Assembly: GCF_027943255.1 (NCBI RefSeq)
Contig: NC_072895.1
Coordinates: 72,108,001-72,172,000, forward strand
DNA length: 64,000 nucleotides
Direction: 5' to 3'
Source of the DNA: Anastrepha obliqua
Taxonomy: Eukaryota > Arthropoda > Insecta > Diptera > Tephritidae
Part shown: piece after piece, positions 11,731 to 21,363 of the stretch
How the letters are laid out: each line of letters begins with the position of its first letter
Position numbering within the stretch: the stretch's first letter is position 1
Program-made: the position numbers and the translations under genes
Notes under the pieces: generated by a model
Databases searched by the model: none
The model's input: the letters and a program-made list of their open reading frames with translations, nothing else
What the model was told of the DNA's origin: nothing

Positions 11731-13225
11731 CTTCTTCTAAATGGGCCGATAACCGCTTACGTGATTTGGCCGAGTGTAACAAAGCGCACCAGTCGTTTCT
11801 TTCTCGTGCTAACCGGCGCCAATTGGACGCACCAAGTGAAGCCAAGTCCTTCTCCACCTGCTCTTTCCAACGAAGAAGAGGCCTTCCTCTTCCTCTGCTA
11901 CCACCAGCTGGTACCGCATCGAATACTTTCAAAGCCGGAGCGTTTGTATCCATTCGGACGATATGACCCAGCCAACGTAGCCGCTGGATATTTATTCGCT
12001 GCGCTATGTCTATGCCGCCGTAAAGCTCATACAGCTCATCGTTCCATCGCCTGCGATATTCGCCGTTGCCAACGTGCAAAGGTCCAAAAATCTTACGCAG
12101 AATCTTTCTCTCAAACACTCCAAGCATCGCTTCATCGGATGTTGTCATCGTCCAAGAGAGTCTTGTAGAGTGTTAGTTTTGTTCGTCGAGAGAGGACTTT
12201 ACTACTCATTTGCCTACTTAGTCCAAAGTAGCACTTGTTAACAAGAGAGGTTCTACGTTGGATTTCAAGGCTGACATTGTTATCGGTGTTAATGCTGGTT
12301 CCTAAATAAACGAAGTCCTTTACAACCTCGAAATTATAACTGTCAACAGTGACGTGGGTGCCTATACGCGAGTGCGCCGACTGTTTGTTTGATGACAGGA
12401 GGTACTTCGTTTTGTCCTCGTTCACCACCAGACCCATTGGCTTTGCCTCTTTATCCAGTTTAGAGAAGGCAGAACTAACAGCGCGGTTGTTAAGGCCGAT
12501 GATGTCAATATCATCGGCATACGCCAACAATTGTACGCTCTTATAAAAAATTGTGCCTGAGCGATTAAGTTCTGTGGCTCGAACGATCCTCTCCAGCAAC
12601 AGGTTAAAGGAATCACACGACAGCGAGTCACCCTGTCTGAAACCTCGTTTGGTTTCAGGTTTCAAATTCAGGTTTGAAATCCATAAAAAGATGGTGTGTG
12701 TCGATTCTCCTTTCGTGGGTCTTTTCCAAGATTTGGCGTATTGTAAATATTTGGTCGATGGTAGACTTTCCAGGTCTAAAGTCACACTGATAAGGTCCAA
12801 TCAGTTGGTTGACGGTGGGCTTCAGCCTTTCACACAATACGCTCGCTAGAACCTTATAGGCGATATTTAGAAGACTAATCCCGCGGTAATTGGCACAGAT
12901 TGCAGGATCGCCCTTCTTATGGATTGGACAGAGCACACTTAAATTCCAATATTTTACATAGAAGCTGTTGCGTGCACCTTACCAGCTTCTTGCCGCCAGT
13001 CCGTCGGCGTCCGCGGCTTTGTTGTTCTTTAGACGCGTTATCGCTATTCTCACCTCGTCATGGTCGGGTAGCGGAACGACAATTTCGTCCTCAACGTCGG
13101 GATCCTCATATTCTCTGTGACATGCGCAGCTAGCACTATTTAGCAGGCTCGAGAAGTGTTCGCTCCGTAATTTAAGTATGCTCTGGATGTCAAGCACCAG
13201 ATCGCCGTCTTTGTTCTTACAGGAA
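11731..13225 (-). mobile_element. RTE-like LINE, copy 3, with 10-bp target duplication
   Basis: This is the same LINE family as the copy at 103-2396, inverted. On the minus strand it begins inside the region before the RT (KDGDLV-like) and ends with the GAAGAAG tail. GAAGATTATT flanks both sides, at 11721-11730 and 13226-13235, a target-site duplication that fixes the ends of a 5'-truncated insertion of 1495 bp. The RT keeps NYRGISLL, GFRQGDSLS and YADD. It lacks the segment between FMDFK and KRGF and a segment after NNKAADADGL, and it has frameshifts. It is more recent than copy 1 by its clean duplication. Confidence 0.9.
12132..12660 (-). pseudogene. RT C-terminal half of LINE copy 3
   Basis: The open minus-strand frame carries KRGFRQGDSLS, YADDIDIIG, the VVNEDKTKYLLSS block and FVYLGTSINTDNN. 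It then continues as RTKLTLYKTLL and breaks at about 12150 before resuming as the TTSDEAMLGVFERKILRKI frame. Catalytic YADD is intact. Upstream residues in the same frame (before KRGF) come from a deletion junction and are not native. Confidence 0.8.
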
Positions 13226-13235
13226 GAAGATTATT

Positions 13236-13667
13236 AGGTTGCATATTTATTTTTCAGTAGCCCCACAGGGAAAAGTCCGGAGCGATCAAACAGAACAAAT
13301 AGGTTGAAATCGTCGTTTTTAGGAATAAATCGCCGAGGGGATTTTATCTTCAGTAATTTCACTGTCTGCTATGTGACATGCGCGTAACTACTGAAACCAA
13401 TAATTTTTCAATTGAGTTTTACCACCACTGGTATCGGTACCCAGAGTTATGGCACGGCCTTCGTCATACACTACACCTGTGATCTAAACATTATGCAGAG
13501 GTTTTTCATGCACGATTTCAGAATTTTCGATTTCCCAGAACAGGAAATGTTGTGTACTGAAAGCGATGGGCGATTGTGGTATTTTCGCGCGCTGAGTTGG
13601 GATAATCGAGGAGTTATAAACACAATTACTTCGTATTCTCAGTACCTCTCCAGGAAGTAGCTTAACA
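13236..13667. other. unassigned segment between LINE and Helitron
   Basis: The open frame at 13412-13660 (first codon not a clear start) has no recognised domain. Nothing else is supported. Confidence 0.35.
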
Positions 13668-13811
13668 TCTTTATATGTATATAAAAATTAATGTTTGTCT
13701 GTATGTGATCAATGAACTCAAAAACTACTGGACCGATTATTATAAAAATTGGTGTATATATGTATTTTTCCACGGAAAAGGTTTGTAGAGTATGCTCAGT
13801 GATACCACTCG

Positions 13812-13827
13812 CCACTAGGTGGCGCTG
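13812..13827 (+). promoter_or_regulatory. CTCF-like motif inside the Helitron
   Basis: CCACTAGGTGGCGCTG matches the CTCF consensus CCASYAGRKGGCRC and includes the dipteran core AGGTGGCGC. It lies in the non-coding 5' part of the Helitron. Binding is not shown by the sequence. Confidence 0.5.
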
Positions 13828-13924
13828 CAGAGTAGCAACTTCTGCCCCGTTCAACTGATTAGCAGCCAAAAACATCAATTTTAATACCATCAATTTTACC
13901 ATTCAGCAAGGAAAACCCAGTGAA

Positions 13925-14446
13925 ACGACAACATATAAGACTATCGATACTGTGGAGAATCAAGACGCTGTTGACAACTATCCAACTGAATTCCTGAATT
14001 CGCTTGATTTGCCAGGCATGCCGCCTCACGTTCTTACATTGAAAATTGACGTACCCATCATTATTCTTCGAAACATAAATCCACCACGACTTTGCAACGG
14101 AACCAGACTCTCAGTCAAGAAAACGATGAACAGTGTTATCGAGGCAACAATTTTGACTGGAAAATTCAAAGGCGAAGACGTACTGTTGCCATGTATCCCA
14201 ATGATCCCGACAGATATGGCATTCGAATTCAAACGTTTGCAGTTCCCGGGGCGACTCGCTTTCGCAATGACTATTAACAAAGCACAAGGGCAATCGTTAC
14301 AAGTGTGTGGATTAAATTTGGAGAATCCATGCTTCTCACATGGACAGCTCTATGTGGCTTGCTCACGTGTGGGAAAACCTTCTGATTTATTCGTCTACCC
14401 AGATGAAAAAACAAGAAATATTGTGCATCCCACAGCACTTCAATAA
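13925..14446 (+). pseudogene. Helitron Rep/PIF1-like helicase, C-terminal fragment
   Basis: The frame is open from about 13925 and ends with TAA at 14444-14446. It reads PTEFLNSLDLPGMPPH, LRNINPPRLCNGTRL and FPGRLAFAMTINKAQGQS (helicase motif V/VI region), then GQLYVACSRVG (motif VI, arginine finger). This is the end of the SF1 PIF1-like helicase of Helitron rolling-circle transposases. The HUH nuclease and the Walker A part are absent. The visible part has no internal stops, so the deletion is probably fairly young. The only in-frame start nearby is GTG, so translation as such is not expected. Confidence 0.88.
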
Positions 14447-14615
14447 ACATCGAATTGAAACCAAACTTTGTAATGTCACAATTTTTTCGAAATAAATAAA
14501 ATCAATAAAATGGTTTAGAATGAATTGAATATTTGTATACTTATTTTTCTTTAAAGTTATTTTTCTTAAATTTAATTTAGTTGTTGGCGTAGCAACACGC
14601 ACCGGGTACAGCTAG

Positions 14616-15740
14616 TTTCTCTCTCTAAACAAGTTTTATAGACATTTTATAAAGTTCATTTTTCAAGAATCTCTACCATTGTATTTCCAGCCGAGAGACA
14701 AGATGCCAAGAAATAAGATACGGATAGATACTGCAACATTCGTTTCATAGAAAATGCATTTATTCTGCTACACTTTTCTAATAATTCACAAAAATACTTA
14801 GGGTTGTATAAGTAATTATCTTTTTTTATTTTCATTTATATTAACCCAAAATTACGGTCATTCGGTAGAAAGGAATGACCTGATACCAAAAATTGTGGTC
14901 TATTGTTTGATATTATTTTTCGATGGCCGAGCAATTTTCTACTTTAATGTTACGATTTTGGTCTGAGCAAGTAGTTATATCCTCCATGTGCACCAAAATG
15001 CCAGATGCTACTTCCTGTACACCTCTTGAAGTTGTCGTTGCATCCCATACATTGTTATCATGGAAATTATGGAAACCCAAGTTGTGTACATATTTGGCTT
15101 ATAATAGGCTAACGAAACAGAAAGTTTAGAATACGGAAATCCTTTGGAAATCAAACGATAATTCAAACTATTTTCTGGAATTTCCTTCCTTTTTCGACTT
15201 ATGTTTATATAATTTCTTTTTAACTTGTACCATTTTCGAAATTAACACTAAATTAATGCCATATAATGTTGAAATAAGAGCCACCAGGTAATTGTTCATT
15301 TTTAAAAGTATCGTAGAAATTACATTGACTAAATTGAGTTTAAAATATTATGGGGTGAAATAACTGATAAACTCATTTTTATTTAATTTTGGGATTTTCA
15401 TAATTGTGGGCACAAATGTGTTCGATTCCCTTTAACAATTATATACATTTTTCTAAAATATTGTTAAAAAAAACTATCTGGTAAAAGTAATATATAATAT
15501 TTTTTTGATCTAAATGTTTGGTCAGTTTTGGAAAACTAACCCTCCTTCAAATGTCATTTTTTAGTTTTTTATTAATATGTTGGACTATGTTCAGTAATTT
15601 TAAATATTGGTATAGTTAAGAGCTTTAATGATTACTAACGACATAATATGAAATTTTAAATTTTAATTAAAACTATTATTAATTTCAATAGTCATTTAAC
15701 ATAGACTATAACTAAATTTAAAAAATTAACAGGCATTAAC
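14616..15740. other. AT-rich intergenic, nothing recognised
   Basis: No gene, repeat or transposon end supported. Confidence 0.5.
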
Positions 15741-15744
15741 TAAC

Positions 15745-16581
15745 TTAACGTAACAAAGCACCAGCACCAGCACCACCTAGCAGTCCAGCGCCTGCCACAG
15801 CGCCGACACCTCCAAATGCACCACCTGCACTCTCTGTGTAACGTGCCTTAAATCGACCGCCTCCAAAGCCGCCACCAACGCCACCACCTAACCCACCAAC
15901 ACCACCCAAACCGCCAATGCCTCCAAAGCCCCCCAAACCGCCGCCAAAGCCACGAGAACGAATGTGAACAGTGGTGCGATAGCGTTTGAAACCTCCACCA
16001 ATACCACCACCAATGCCAGCTCCTGCCAAACCACCAAGCACACCAGCGCCAGCACCACCTAAATTTCGGCCTTCTATGCCGAGCGCTGGTTGTTGCACCA
16101 CCACCGGTTGTTGCGCAGTGGCTATGACGGGCACTTGCTGTATAGTTTGTACATTCGAAACAACAGGCACTTGTTGAACTTGCTGCAATGAGGTGAAAAC
16201 TGGTATTTGTTGCACAGATTGTAGTGCACTGAGATCGCCACCGTAATTTGACAAGCCGCTGACGGCGCTCGAGTAAGCATTGGTGTTGCTGTAAACGTCG
16301 TTGACACCACCGATTCCACTAAGACTGTAATCCACACCACTTGGGGCCGCGCTATAACTAGTGGTGAGCCCACTTAGATCACCTGAAATGCCACTTAGGT
16401 CTGTAGAAAGACCCACGAGGTCATTGCTATAATCATTATCTGCGACCAAAGAACGTGTCAGCCTATAGTCGGGTACACCATAGCTCGTTGCTGGTGGTTC
16501 GAGAAGTTGCTCTATCGCGTACGTTGTTGTTGTTAGTGCCAGAAAAGCGGTAATTGTTATCAATTTTATCGAGCACCACAT
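15745..16581 (-). CDS. secreted glycine-rich protein with RxxR site (278 aa)
   Basis: This is an intronless ORF of 278 residues with ATG at 16581-16579. Residues 1-22 form a signal peptide (hydrophobic ITITAFLALTTTT core, cut likely after TYA). RLTR at 40-43 is a possible proprotein-convertase site. The middle is Ser/Asp/Tyr-rich (DLSGISGDLSGL, YSLSGIGGVND). A Gln/Val/Pro section with repeated QQVPVV-type units follows, then two glycine-rich blocks (GGIGGGFKRYR; GGFGGIGGLGG) separated by basic Arg-rich stretches. This composition suits a structural extracellular protein such as cuticle, chorion or silk-like matrix; the function is not known. The VPVV units resemble those in 25557-26075. A TATAAAAG lies upstream at 16673-16680. 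No Chitin_bind_4 (Rebers-Riddiford) motif was seen. Confidence 0.85.
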   Translation of the reverse strand: MWCSIKLITITAFLALTTTTYAIEQLLEPPATSYGVPDYRLTRSLVADNDYSNDLVGLSTDLSGISGDLSGLTTSYSAAPSGVDYSLSGIGGVNDVYSNTNAYSSAVSGLSNYGGDLSALQSVQQIPVFTSLQQVQQVPVVSNVQTIQQVPVIATAQQPVVVQQPALGIEGRNLGGAGAGVLGGLAGAGIGGGIGGGFKRYRTTVHIRSRGFGGGLGGFGGIGGLGGVGGLGGGVGGGFGGGRFKARYTESAGGAFGGVGAVAGAGLLGGAGAGALLR

Positions 16582-16672
16582 TTTATTTATCTTTTTTGTT
16601 TTGTAATACTAATGTTAGGCTTATCCGCTGACAGCCTGAACTAATCTAAACTTCTTTCCCAACCCCAAAATG

Positions 16673-16680
16673 CTTTTATA
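16673..16680 (-). promoter_or_regulatory. TATA box of the 15745-16581 gene
   Basis: TATAAAAG on the minus strand lies 92 bp before the ATG. No clean CAGT initiator is seen about 30 nt downstream; GTTCAGGC lies 43 nt away. Confidence 0.6.
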
Positions 16681-16699
16681 GTTCCACACTCAGCCTAAG

Positions 16700-17360
16700 C
16701 CGAAATTAAAAATACTTAAGTTAAAAATTGTATTTCCCATTCGTTGGCGTGGCCAATGTCACTATACTTTTTCCTAACTGAAGTGCGTATGTTTGCGCTC
16801 CCAAAACCAAATAATAATAATCGTATGTAATTGCTTACCTCCGTAGTTTCCCAAATTGTATTTGCATAAGGCGTCTGTCATATTTGAAGATCACTATTGA
16901 CTATTTCAATTATGCAGCTACGAAAAGTATGGTTTACTCAGATTGTATTGCGTAATGCCCGTCGAAATGACTTCAGAGTGAATGGATGATAAGTAGTAGA
17001 AAAGTAAAGACTTTATGCGCTGAGTTGTTGAAGCGGAGGCCACTTACAAACTCAGTTGACCAAGAAATTGTGTGTGAATGACCTTCCGACGCTTGTTTAC
17101 ATTTGCAATCGTACTAAATAGCCAACTTTTGTTAACTTTCATCATTATCTAAGTGTTGGCATAAAATATATACAATAAAAATGTTAAATAATGAATAGGA
17201 CTTAAGAATTTACTTGGATGTGTAGAATTTGCTATATGGGCTAGAGAGAAAATCGTTCTCTCCTCCTGGAAACTAGTGATTTATAGCACATTTGCCATTC
17301 TGGCCTTGAAGTATATAATTTACAGAGGTGTTTTATACCTTCAGTGTAGCACAGCAAAAC
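16700..17360. other. intergenic, nothing recognised
   Basis: This is presumably upstream sequence of the minus-strand gene at 15745-16581. No further feature was supported. Confidence 0.45.
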
Positions 17361-17364
17361 AAAT

Positions 17365-17755
17365 GATATTCATCAGCTGATGTGCTTCGAAAGACGTATC
17401 ATAAGGAAAATATATGGGCCGGTTGCAACAATAGATGGCAGCTACTGCATTCGCTACAACAATGAAATCGAAGAAATCGTTCAAAGACAAAATGTAATAC
17501 GTTTTATCAAAGCCCAACGAATTAGATGGATTGGGAACGTACTGCGCATGCCGAAAGAGCGAAAGGCTAGGAAAGCTTTTATTTTAACACCCATTGGAGG
17601 AAGAAAAAGAGGACGCCCACGAAAGCGATGGTTAGATGACGTCGAATCAGATCTTAAGCAAATGTACGTACACAACTGGAGAGATATAGCCATGGATAGG
17701 ATAAAGTGGAGAAAAATTGTTGATGAAGCTATGGTCCACCACAGATTGTGAAGTT
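17365..17755 (+). mobile_element. 3' fragment of a second RTE-like LINE
   Basis: An open frame at 17380-17751 reads FERRIIRKIYGPV, IKAQRIRWIGNVLRMPKE, then GGRKRGRPRKRWLDDV. This is the region after the RT palm in RTE-like LINEs. It differs clearly from the family at 2, 7 and 12 kb (for example RKRWLDDVESDL instead of PPLRWKDQVEKDL), so it is a separate lineage. It ends at 17755 just before a GTTAAAAAGAAGAAG tail. The 5' side is truncated. Confidence 0.82.
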
Positions 17756-17889
17756 AAAAAGAAGAAGTACCACAGCTTGCATTACAAAGTAATTTTTTTA
17801 TGGACAGTGAGCCGCGTTGAGGGTACAAAATCTAAGTTAGCGAGATCAAGAATTTTAAATAAATTTAAATTCACTAAATCTGTTTGCTA

Positions 17890-18010
17890 TACATATTTGT
17901 ATAAATGTTTGGCCGCGCTCCTCCAAATTGTGGTGCGCATCATGATGTTGTTCCACATATGGAGGGACCTACAGTGTTATGCCTCCTCTTATGTGTACTC
18001 CTTTACGGTG
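17890..18010 (-). repeat. SINE 3' fragment, inverted
   Basis: Reverse complement contains ACTGTAGGTCCCTCCATATG, GGAACAACATCATG and GGAGCGCGGCCAAAC, as in the full SINE at 21.0 kb. The head is missing. Confidence 0.7.
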
Positions 18011-18404
18011 TTGTTTACTTGAACTTTAACGCTTATTGGAAGAGCTTGATGGTATGCGTTGCGCAGTCGCCATGCAGATCACATCTATCGATTTCCGCTC
18101 ATTATCCTAGACCAACGACTCCAGAAAACTCCACAAAAAAAATGTAAACTGCACAATTTGTGTGATCAAATTACTTAATGGACTCACAATTTGACGTAAA
18201 ATCAGAATATTTTATAATAGCTTAAACATTTTGCTGTAGGCTTGCCCAGAAAATGGAATTAAGAAATATAATTTTATTATTACTTGCTCAGCTGTTTTCT
18301 GCTAACTGCAATTGTGCTTCTGTGCTGTGTAATTCAAATTTCTTATGCAGGTATAGTTTAACGAGTCGATTTATGACAACTTTATGAGCGCATAGTCACA
18401 TATG

Positions 18405-19035
18405 CAGGGTGTGGCGGCATTTGACGACAACTTAAGGGTAAAACTAATTAGATTTTGTTTTGAAAAAAATTTAATGAAACTTCACGAATTTTTTACGCAA
18501 CATTATCTTATTATACATCTCTAAAATTTATTCAATAAAATTGGCAGCAATAACCTCCTCGATCCGGGTCCGGAAACGATTGCATGTTCGAATCGAGTTC
18601 TCTTTATTCATATTGACCAAAACCGTATTAACTGCAGCCTTCAGAGAAAAAGTGGTGTTATGAGGATGCTTATTGGTTTCAAACTCAACTATGTCCCATA
18701 CGCAGTAATCCAGGTGATTAAGGGCTGGGAAGATGGCAGCCATAAGTTGGGTGTTATGTGGTTAATAAAATTTGTAGCCTTTAAATCTTGTGTTGGCATC
18801 GGTTTGTGTAAAGGGGCAGAGTCTTGCTGAAAGATGTATGGGCTATCGACGCGTACACCAACAATCCAGAGTTGCCCTACTGTCTCTAAAACTTCGGTAT
18901 ATGTAGCAGAACTCACTCGAAATCTTCAGTAAAGAAGCGTGGTGGCATGACATGTCCTTTGTTGCTCGCTCGAAATCCGTAAGAAAAGAATGTTCTTTGT
19001 TGCGTGACACATCCTTTGTTGCTCACAACACCTAA
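18405..19035 (-). pseudogene. DD37D mariner-family transposase remnant
   Basis: In minus-strand frames the order is FLGVVSNKG, VMPPRFF, then YIFQQDSAPLHK, HITPNLWLPSS, LDYCVWDIVEFETNKHPHN and the FRTRIEEVIAANFIE end. The spacing from the QQD Asp to the LD(Y) Asp is 37 residues when the frameshift near 18740 is allowed for, the DD37D pattern of maT-like mariners. The N-terminal DNA-binding part and the TIRs were not identified. A short local duplication of the GVVSNKG codons appears near 18950-19030. It cannot be functional. Confidence 0.72.
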
Positions 19036-19391
19036 GAAAATAACAGTGTCTGGAAACTCCGTGTGCATCACAAAAGGAACCTCTGTAGGATTGGAACATG
19101 GTCATCTCTCATTTCTGCGGTTGGTATTTCATCTTGCTTAACATTTGTTTGAATCAACACGGTGAATCGTATAAACGAATGAATGGGCGCACTTATGAAA
19201 ATTAGAGATTTCTTATTCGGTGTGATTTGCACATAAGTTAAGTTTTAGTCCTCCATGTCCTATCTGAAAATGAGCAACTCGAAAAATAAAGGTTTATAGC
19301 CCTCATGCATGCCCTCAACTACTAAATGCTGTATAATTCGCACATGGTTTTAAATAATTATTTTTCATGACAGAATTATGTATATATATAT

Positions 19392-20006
19392 GTACATATT
19401 AGGCCGGGTCGATTTGTGGGGAGGCAAAAACATCGCCCATTACTCTGTGAAAATCATATTCTAGGGATCAAAATAAGAAACGTTGCCGAAGGAACCATAC
19501 CTCTAAAACGAATTCTGATGTCCCCAATTTGGGTCGAACTTTTAGTGTCTTTTGTGGGGAGACAAAAAAATCGCCCATTGCTCTGTGAAAATCATATTCT
19601 AGGGATCAAAATAAGAAACTTTGCCGAAGGAACCATACCTCTAAAACGAATTCTGATGTCCCCCAATTTGGGTCGAACTTTTTAGTTTCTTTTCTCATGT
19701 AAAAGTCAAAAATGGTGATATTTTGGAAAGATTGTATGGGGAACCCCCTAGGGGAGTTCCAGGGGGTGTTCCACTGGCATGGGTGGATCGGCCGTCCAAA
19801 GTTAGTGGGGGTCGGTCATATATTTGGACTCGATTGGAGCACTCTAAATGGGTCAAAGTGGGATTTTTCGTTCGACCCAAATTGGGGAACATCAGAATTC
19901 GTTTTAGAGGTATGGTTCCTTCGGCAAAGTTTCTTATTTTGATCCCTAGAGTACGATTTTCACAGAGCAATGGGCGATTTTTAAATCGACCCGCCCTAGT
20001 ACGTAT
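19392..20006. mobile_element. long-TIR foldback element, copy 1, with 8-bp duplication
   Basis: The element at 19400-19998 (599 bp) starts TAGGCCGGGTCGATTTG and ends AAATCGACCCGCCCTA. The inverted repeat continues for over 100 bp as TCTGTGAAAATCATATTCT, CTAGGGATCAAAATAAG and GGAACCATACCTCTAAAACG. GTACATAT (19392-19399) and GTACGTAT (19999-20006) flank it, an 8-bp target duplication with one change. The left arm is tandemly doubled: the GTGGGGAG...TTTCTTTT unit occurs at about 19415-19555 and 19556-19696. The core (GTTCCAGGGGGTGTTCCACT) has no transposase. The 8-bp duplication suits the hAT or P superfamilies; the terminal sequence did not let me choose. Confidence 0.85.
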
Positions 20007-20009
20007 GTA

Positions 20010-20170
20010 ATATAATTGGCACCCACACCCTTTTTAGGCCTTTGATCAAGCTCCTCTTATTTGTGGTGTGTGGCCGGCGGCTGTTGCTGAATAGGTTGGT
20101 GCGAGACTATCATTCGGAGGTACTCAGGTTCGAAACTCCAGGCATAAAACATCAATTGACAGAAAAGTAC
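20010..20170. repeat. composite SINE fragments
   Basis: Bases 20018-20070 match the SINE 3' part on the minus strand (CCCTTTTTAGGCC, TTATTTGTGGTGTGTG). Bases 20072-20150 then match a tRNA-like head on the plus strand (TTGCTGAATAGGTTGGTGCG, ATTCGG, GGTTCGAAACTCC). This is two fragments joined head to head, or a rearranged copy. It abuts the foldback element's right end. Confidence 0.6.
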
Positions 20171-21018
20171 TTCATTAGTGAATGTAGTATTATTCTTATC
20201 ATCAAAACCACTAGTATTCGAATTCAAATCGCCCGACTCTTCTGGTTTCATCATTAATATCAAATAGACTACAGTAAAAAAAGAGATAAATAGCCGACTT
20301 GTTTACCGCTTTCATTTAGAGCAGCTTCATTTTAAAAATATTTCGGCTCAAAATCTTATTTTTCTTGATTTATTCATCAACCAGTCAAAAATAGATTTGT
20401 CGCTCTTAAAAAGTCAACTTAACTAACGTAACTTTTTGAATAAAATTCGTTGCAAATAATTTTATGCATCTAATCCTGCAGTAAATTTAACAAATTATTG
20501 GTTTGCACAAAGTCAAAGAAATTGGATTAATTTCGAGCTAATGAATTCCATACAAATTTAAAAAGATTATTATAGACCATGAGTCATTTTCGACGCAAAG
20601 AGCAAATAAAGGTTAAACCTTACTCTTATATGTATCTACTATCGTCAAGATATTCAAACGCAATATCAAAACCGGCATAAAACTGTGCAGTTCTACTAAT
20701 AATTTACTAAACACACCTGTTCAGTTGTATCTGTAAGATCTGAATATATTGTAGAACTATTAAAAGATTATGAGTAATTTTATATACCTCATATTTTCTA
20801 GCGCAGAATTGTATAATCTATCTAATAATAAAATAAAATGATTTATTTTATTTGTTTATTATTTGTGTTGTGTGGGACTAACAAAAGTAGCTGTGCGATT
20901 CAATAATATAATAAAATATTTAAAATACCTTGCTGTTAAAAAATCCGTTTTATCTTCGCCTTAAATTAAAAATTAATAAATATCATACTTCATGTTCCTT
21001 CGAAAATAACATTAGCTG
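20171..21018. other. AT-rich intergenic, nothing recognised
   Basis: No supported feature. Confidence 0.5.
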
Positions 21019-21030
21019 ATACAATTTCCA

Positions 21031-21351
21031 CGGCCGCCGTAGCCGAATGGGTTGGTGCGCGACTACCATTCGGAATTCACAGAGAGAACGTCGGTTCGAA
21101 TCTCGGTGAAAACACCAAAATTAAGAAAAACATTTTTCTAATAGCAGTCGCCTCTTGGCAGGCAATGGCAAACCTCCGAGTGTATTTCTGCCATGAAAAA
21201 GCTCCTCACAAAAATATCTGCCGTTCGGAGTCGGCTTGAAACTGTAGGTCCCTCCATGTGGAACAACATCAAGGCGCACACCACAAATAGGAGGAGGAGC
21301 TCGGCCAAATACCCAAAAAGGGTGTACGCGCCAATTATATATATATATATA
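21031..21351 (+). mobile_element. full-length tRNA-derived SINE with 12-bp target duplication
   Basis: The head GGCCGCCGTAGCCGAATGG carries a box A-like TAGCCGAATGG, and about 55 nt later GGTTCGAATCT is a box B. The head therefore resembles a class II (Leu/Ser-type) tRNA. The body has GGCAGGCAATGGCAAACC, GAAAAAGCTCCTCA, CTGCCGTTCGGAG and AACACC-type motifs, and it ends in a (TA)n tail. ATACAATTTCCA occurs at 21019-21030 and 21352-21363, so this is a genuine retroposed insertion made by a LINE machinery. The partner LINE is not known. The RNA would be transcribed by RNA polymerase III from the internal promoter. Confidence 0.9.
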
Positions 21352-21363
21352 ATACAATTTCCA

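Larger units (their letters stand above)
13668..14615 (+). mobile_element. Helitron, internally deleted, ends identified
   Basis: The element starts TCTTTATATGTATATAAAAA after a host A (13667) and ends CTAG (14612-14615) before a host T (14616), the A^T insertion and TC...CTRR ends of Helitrons. A small stem (TGTTG/CAACA around GCGTAG, 14582-14597) lies about 15 nt before CTAG. The 5' region has the TGTTTGTCTGTATG and AAAACTACTGGACCGATT segments I associate with insect Helitrons. It carries only the C-terminal part of the Rep/helicase, so it is non-autonomous. Confidence 0.85.

Noticed and set aside
13412..13660. 82-codon frame beside LINE copy 3, thought to be endonuclease remnant
   Set aside because: Orientation is opposite to the LINE and the similarity (YGTAFVIH) is too short to support.
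13943..13950. TATCGATA (DRE-like) site
   Set aside because: It lies inside Helitron coding sequence without promoter context.
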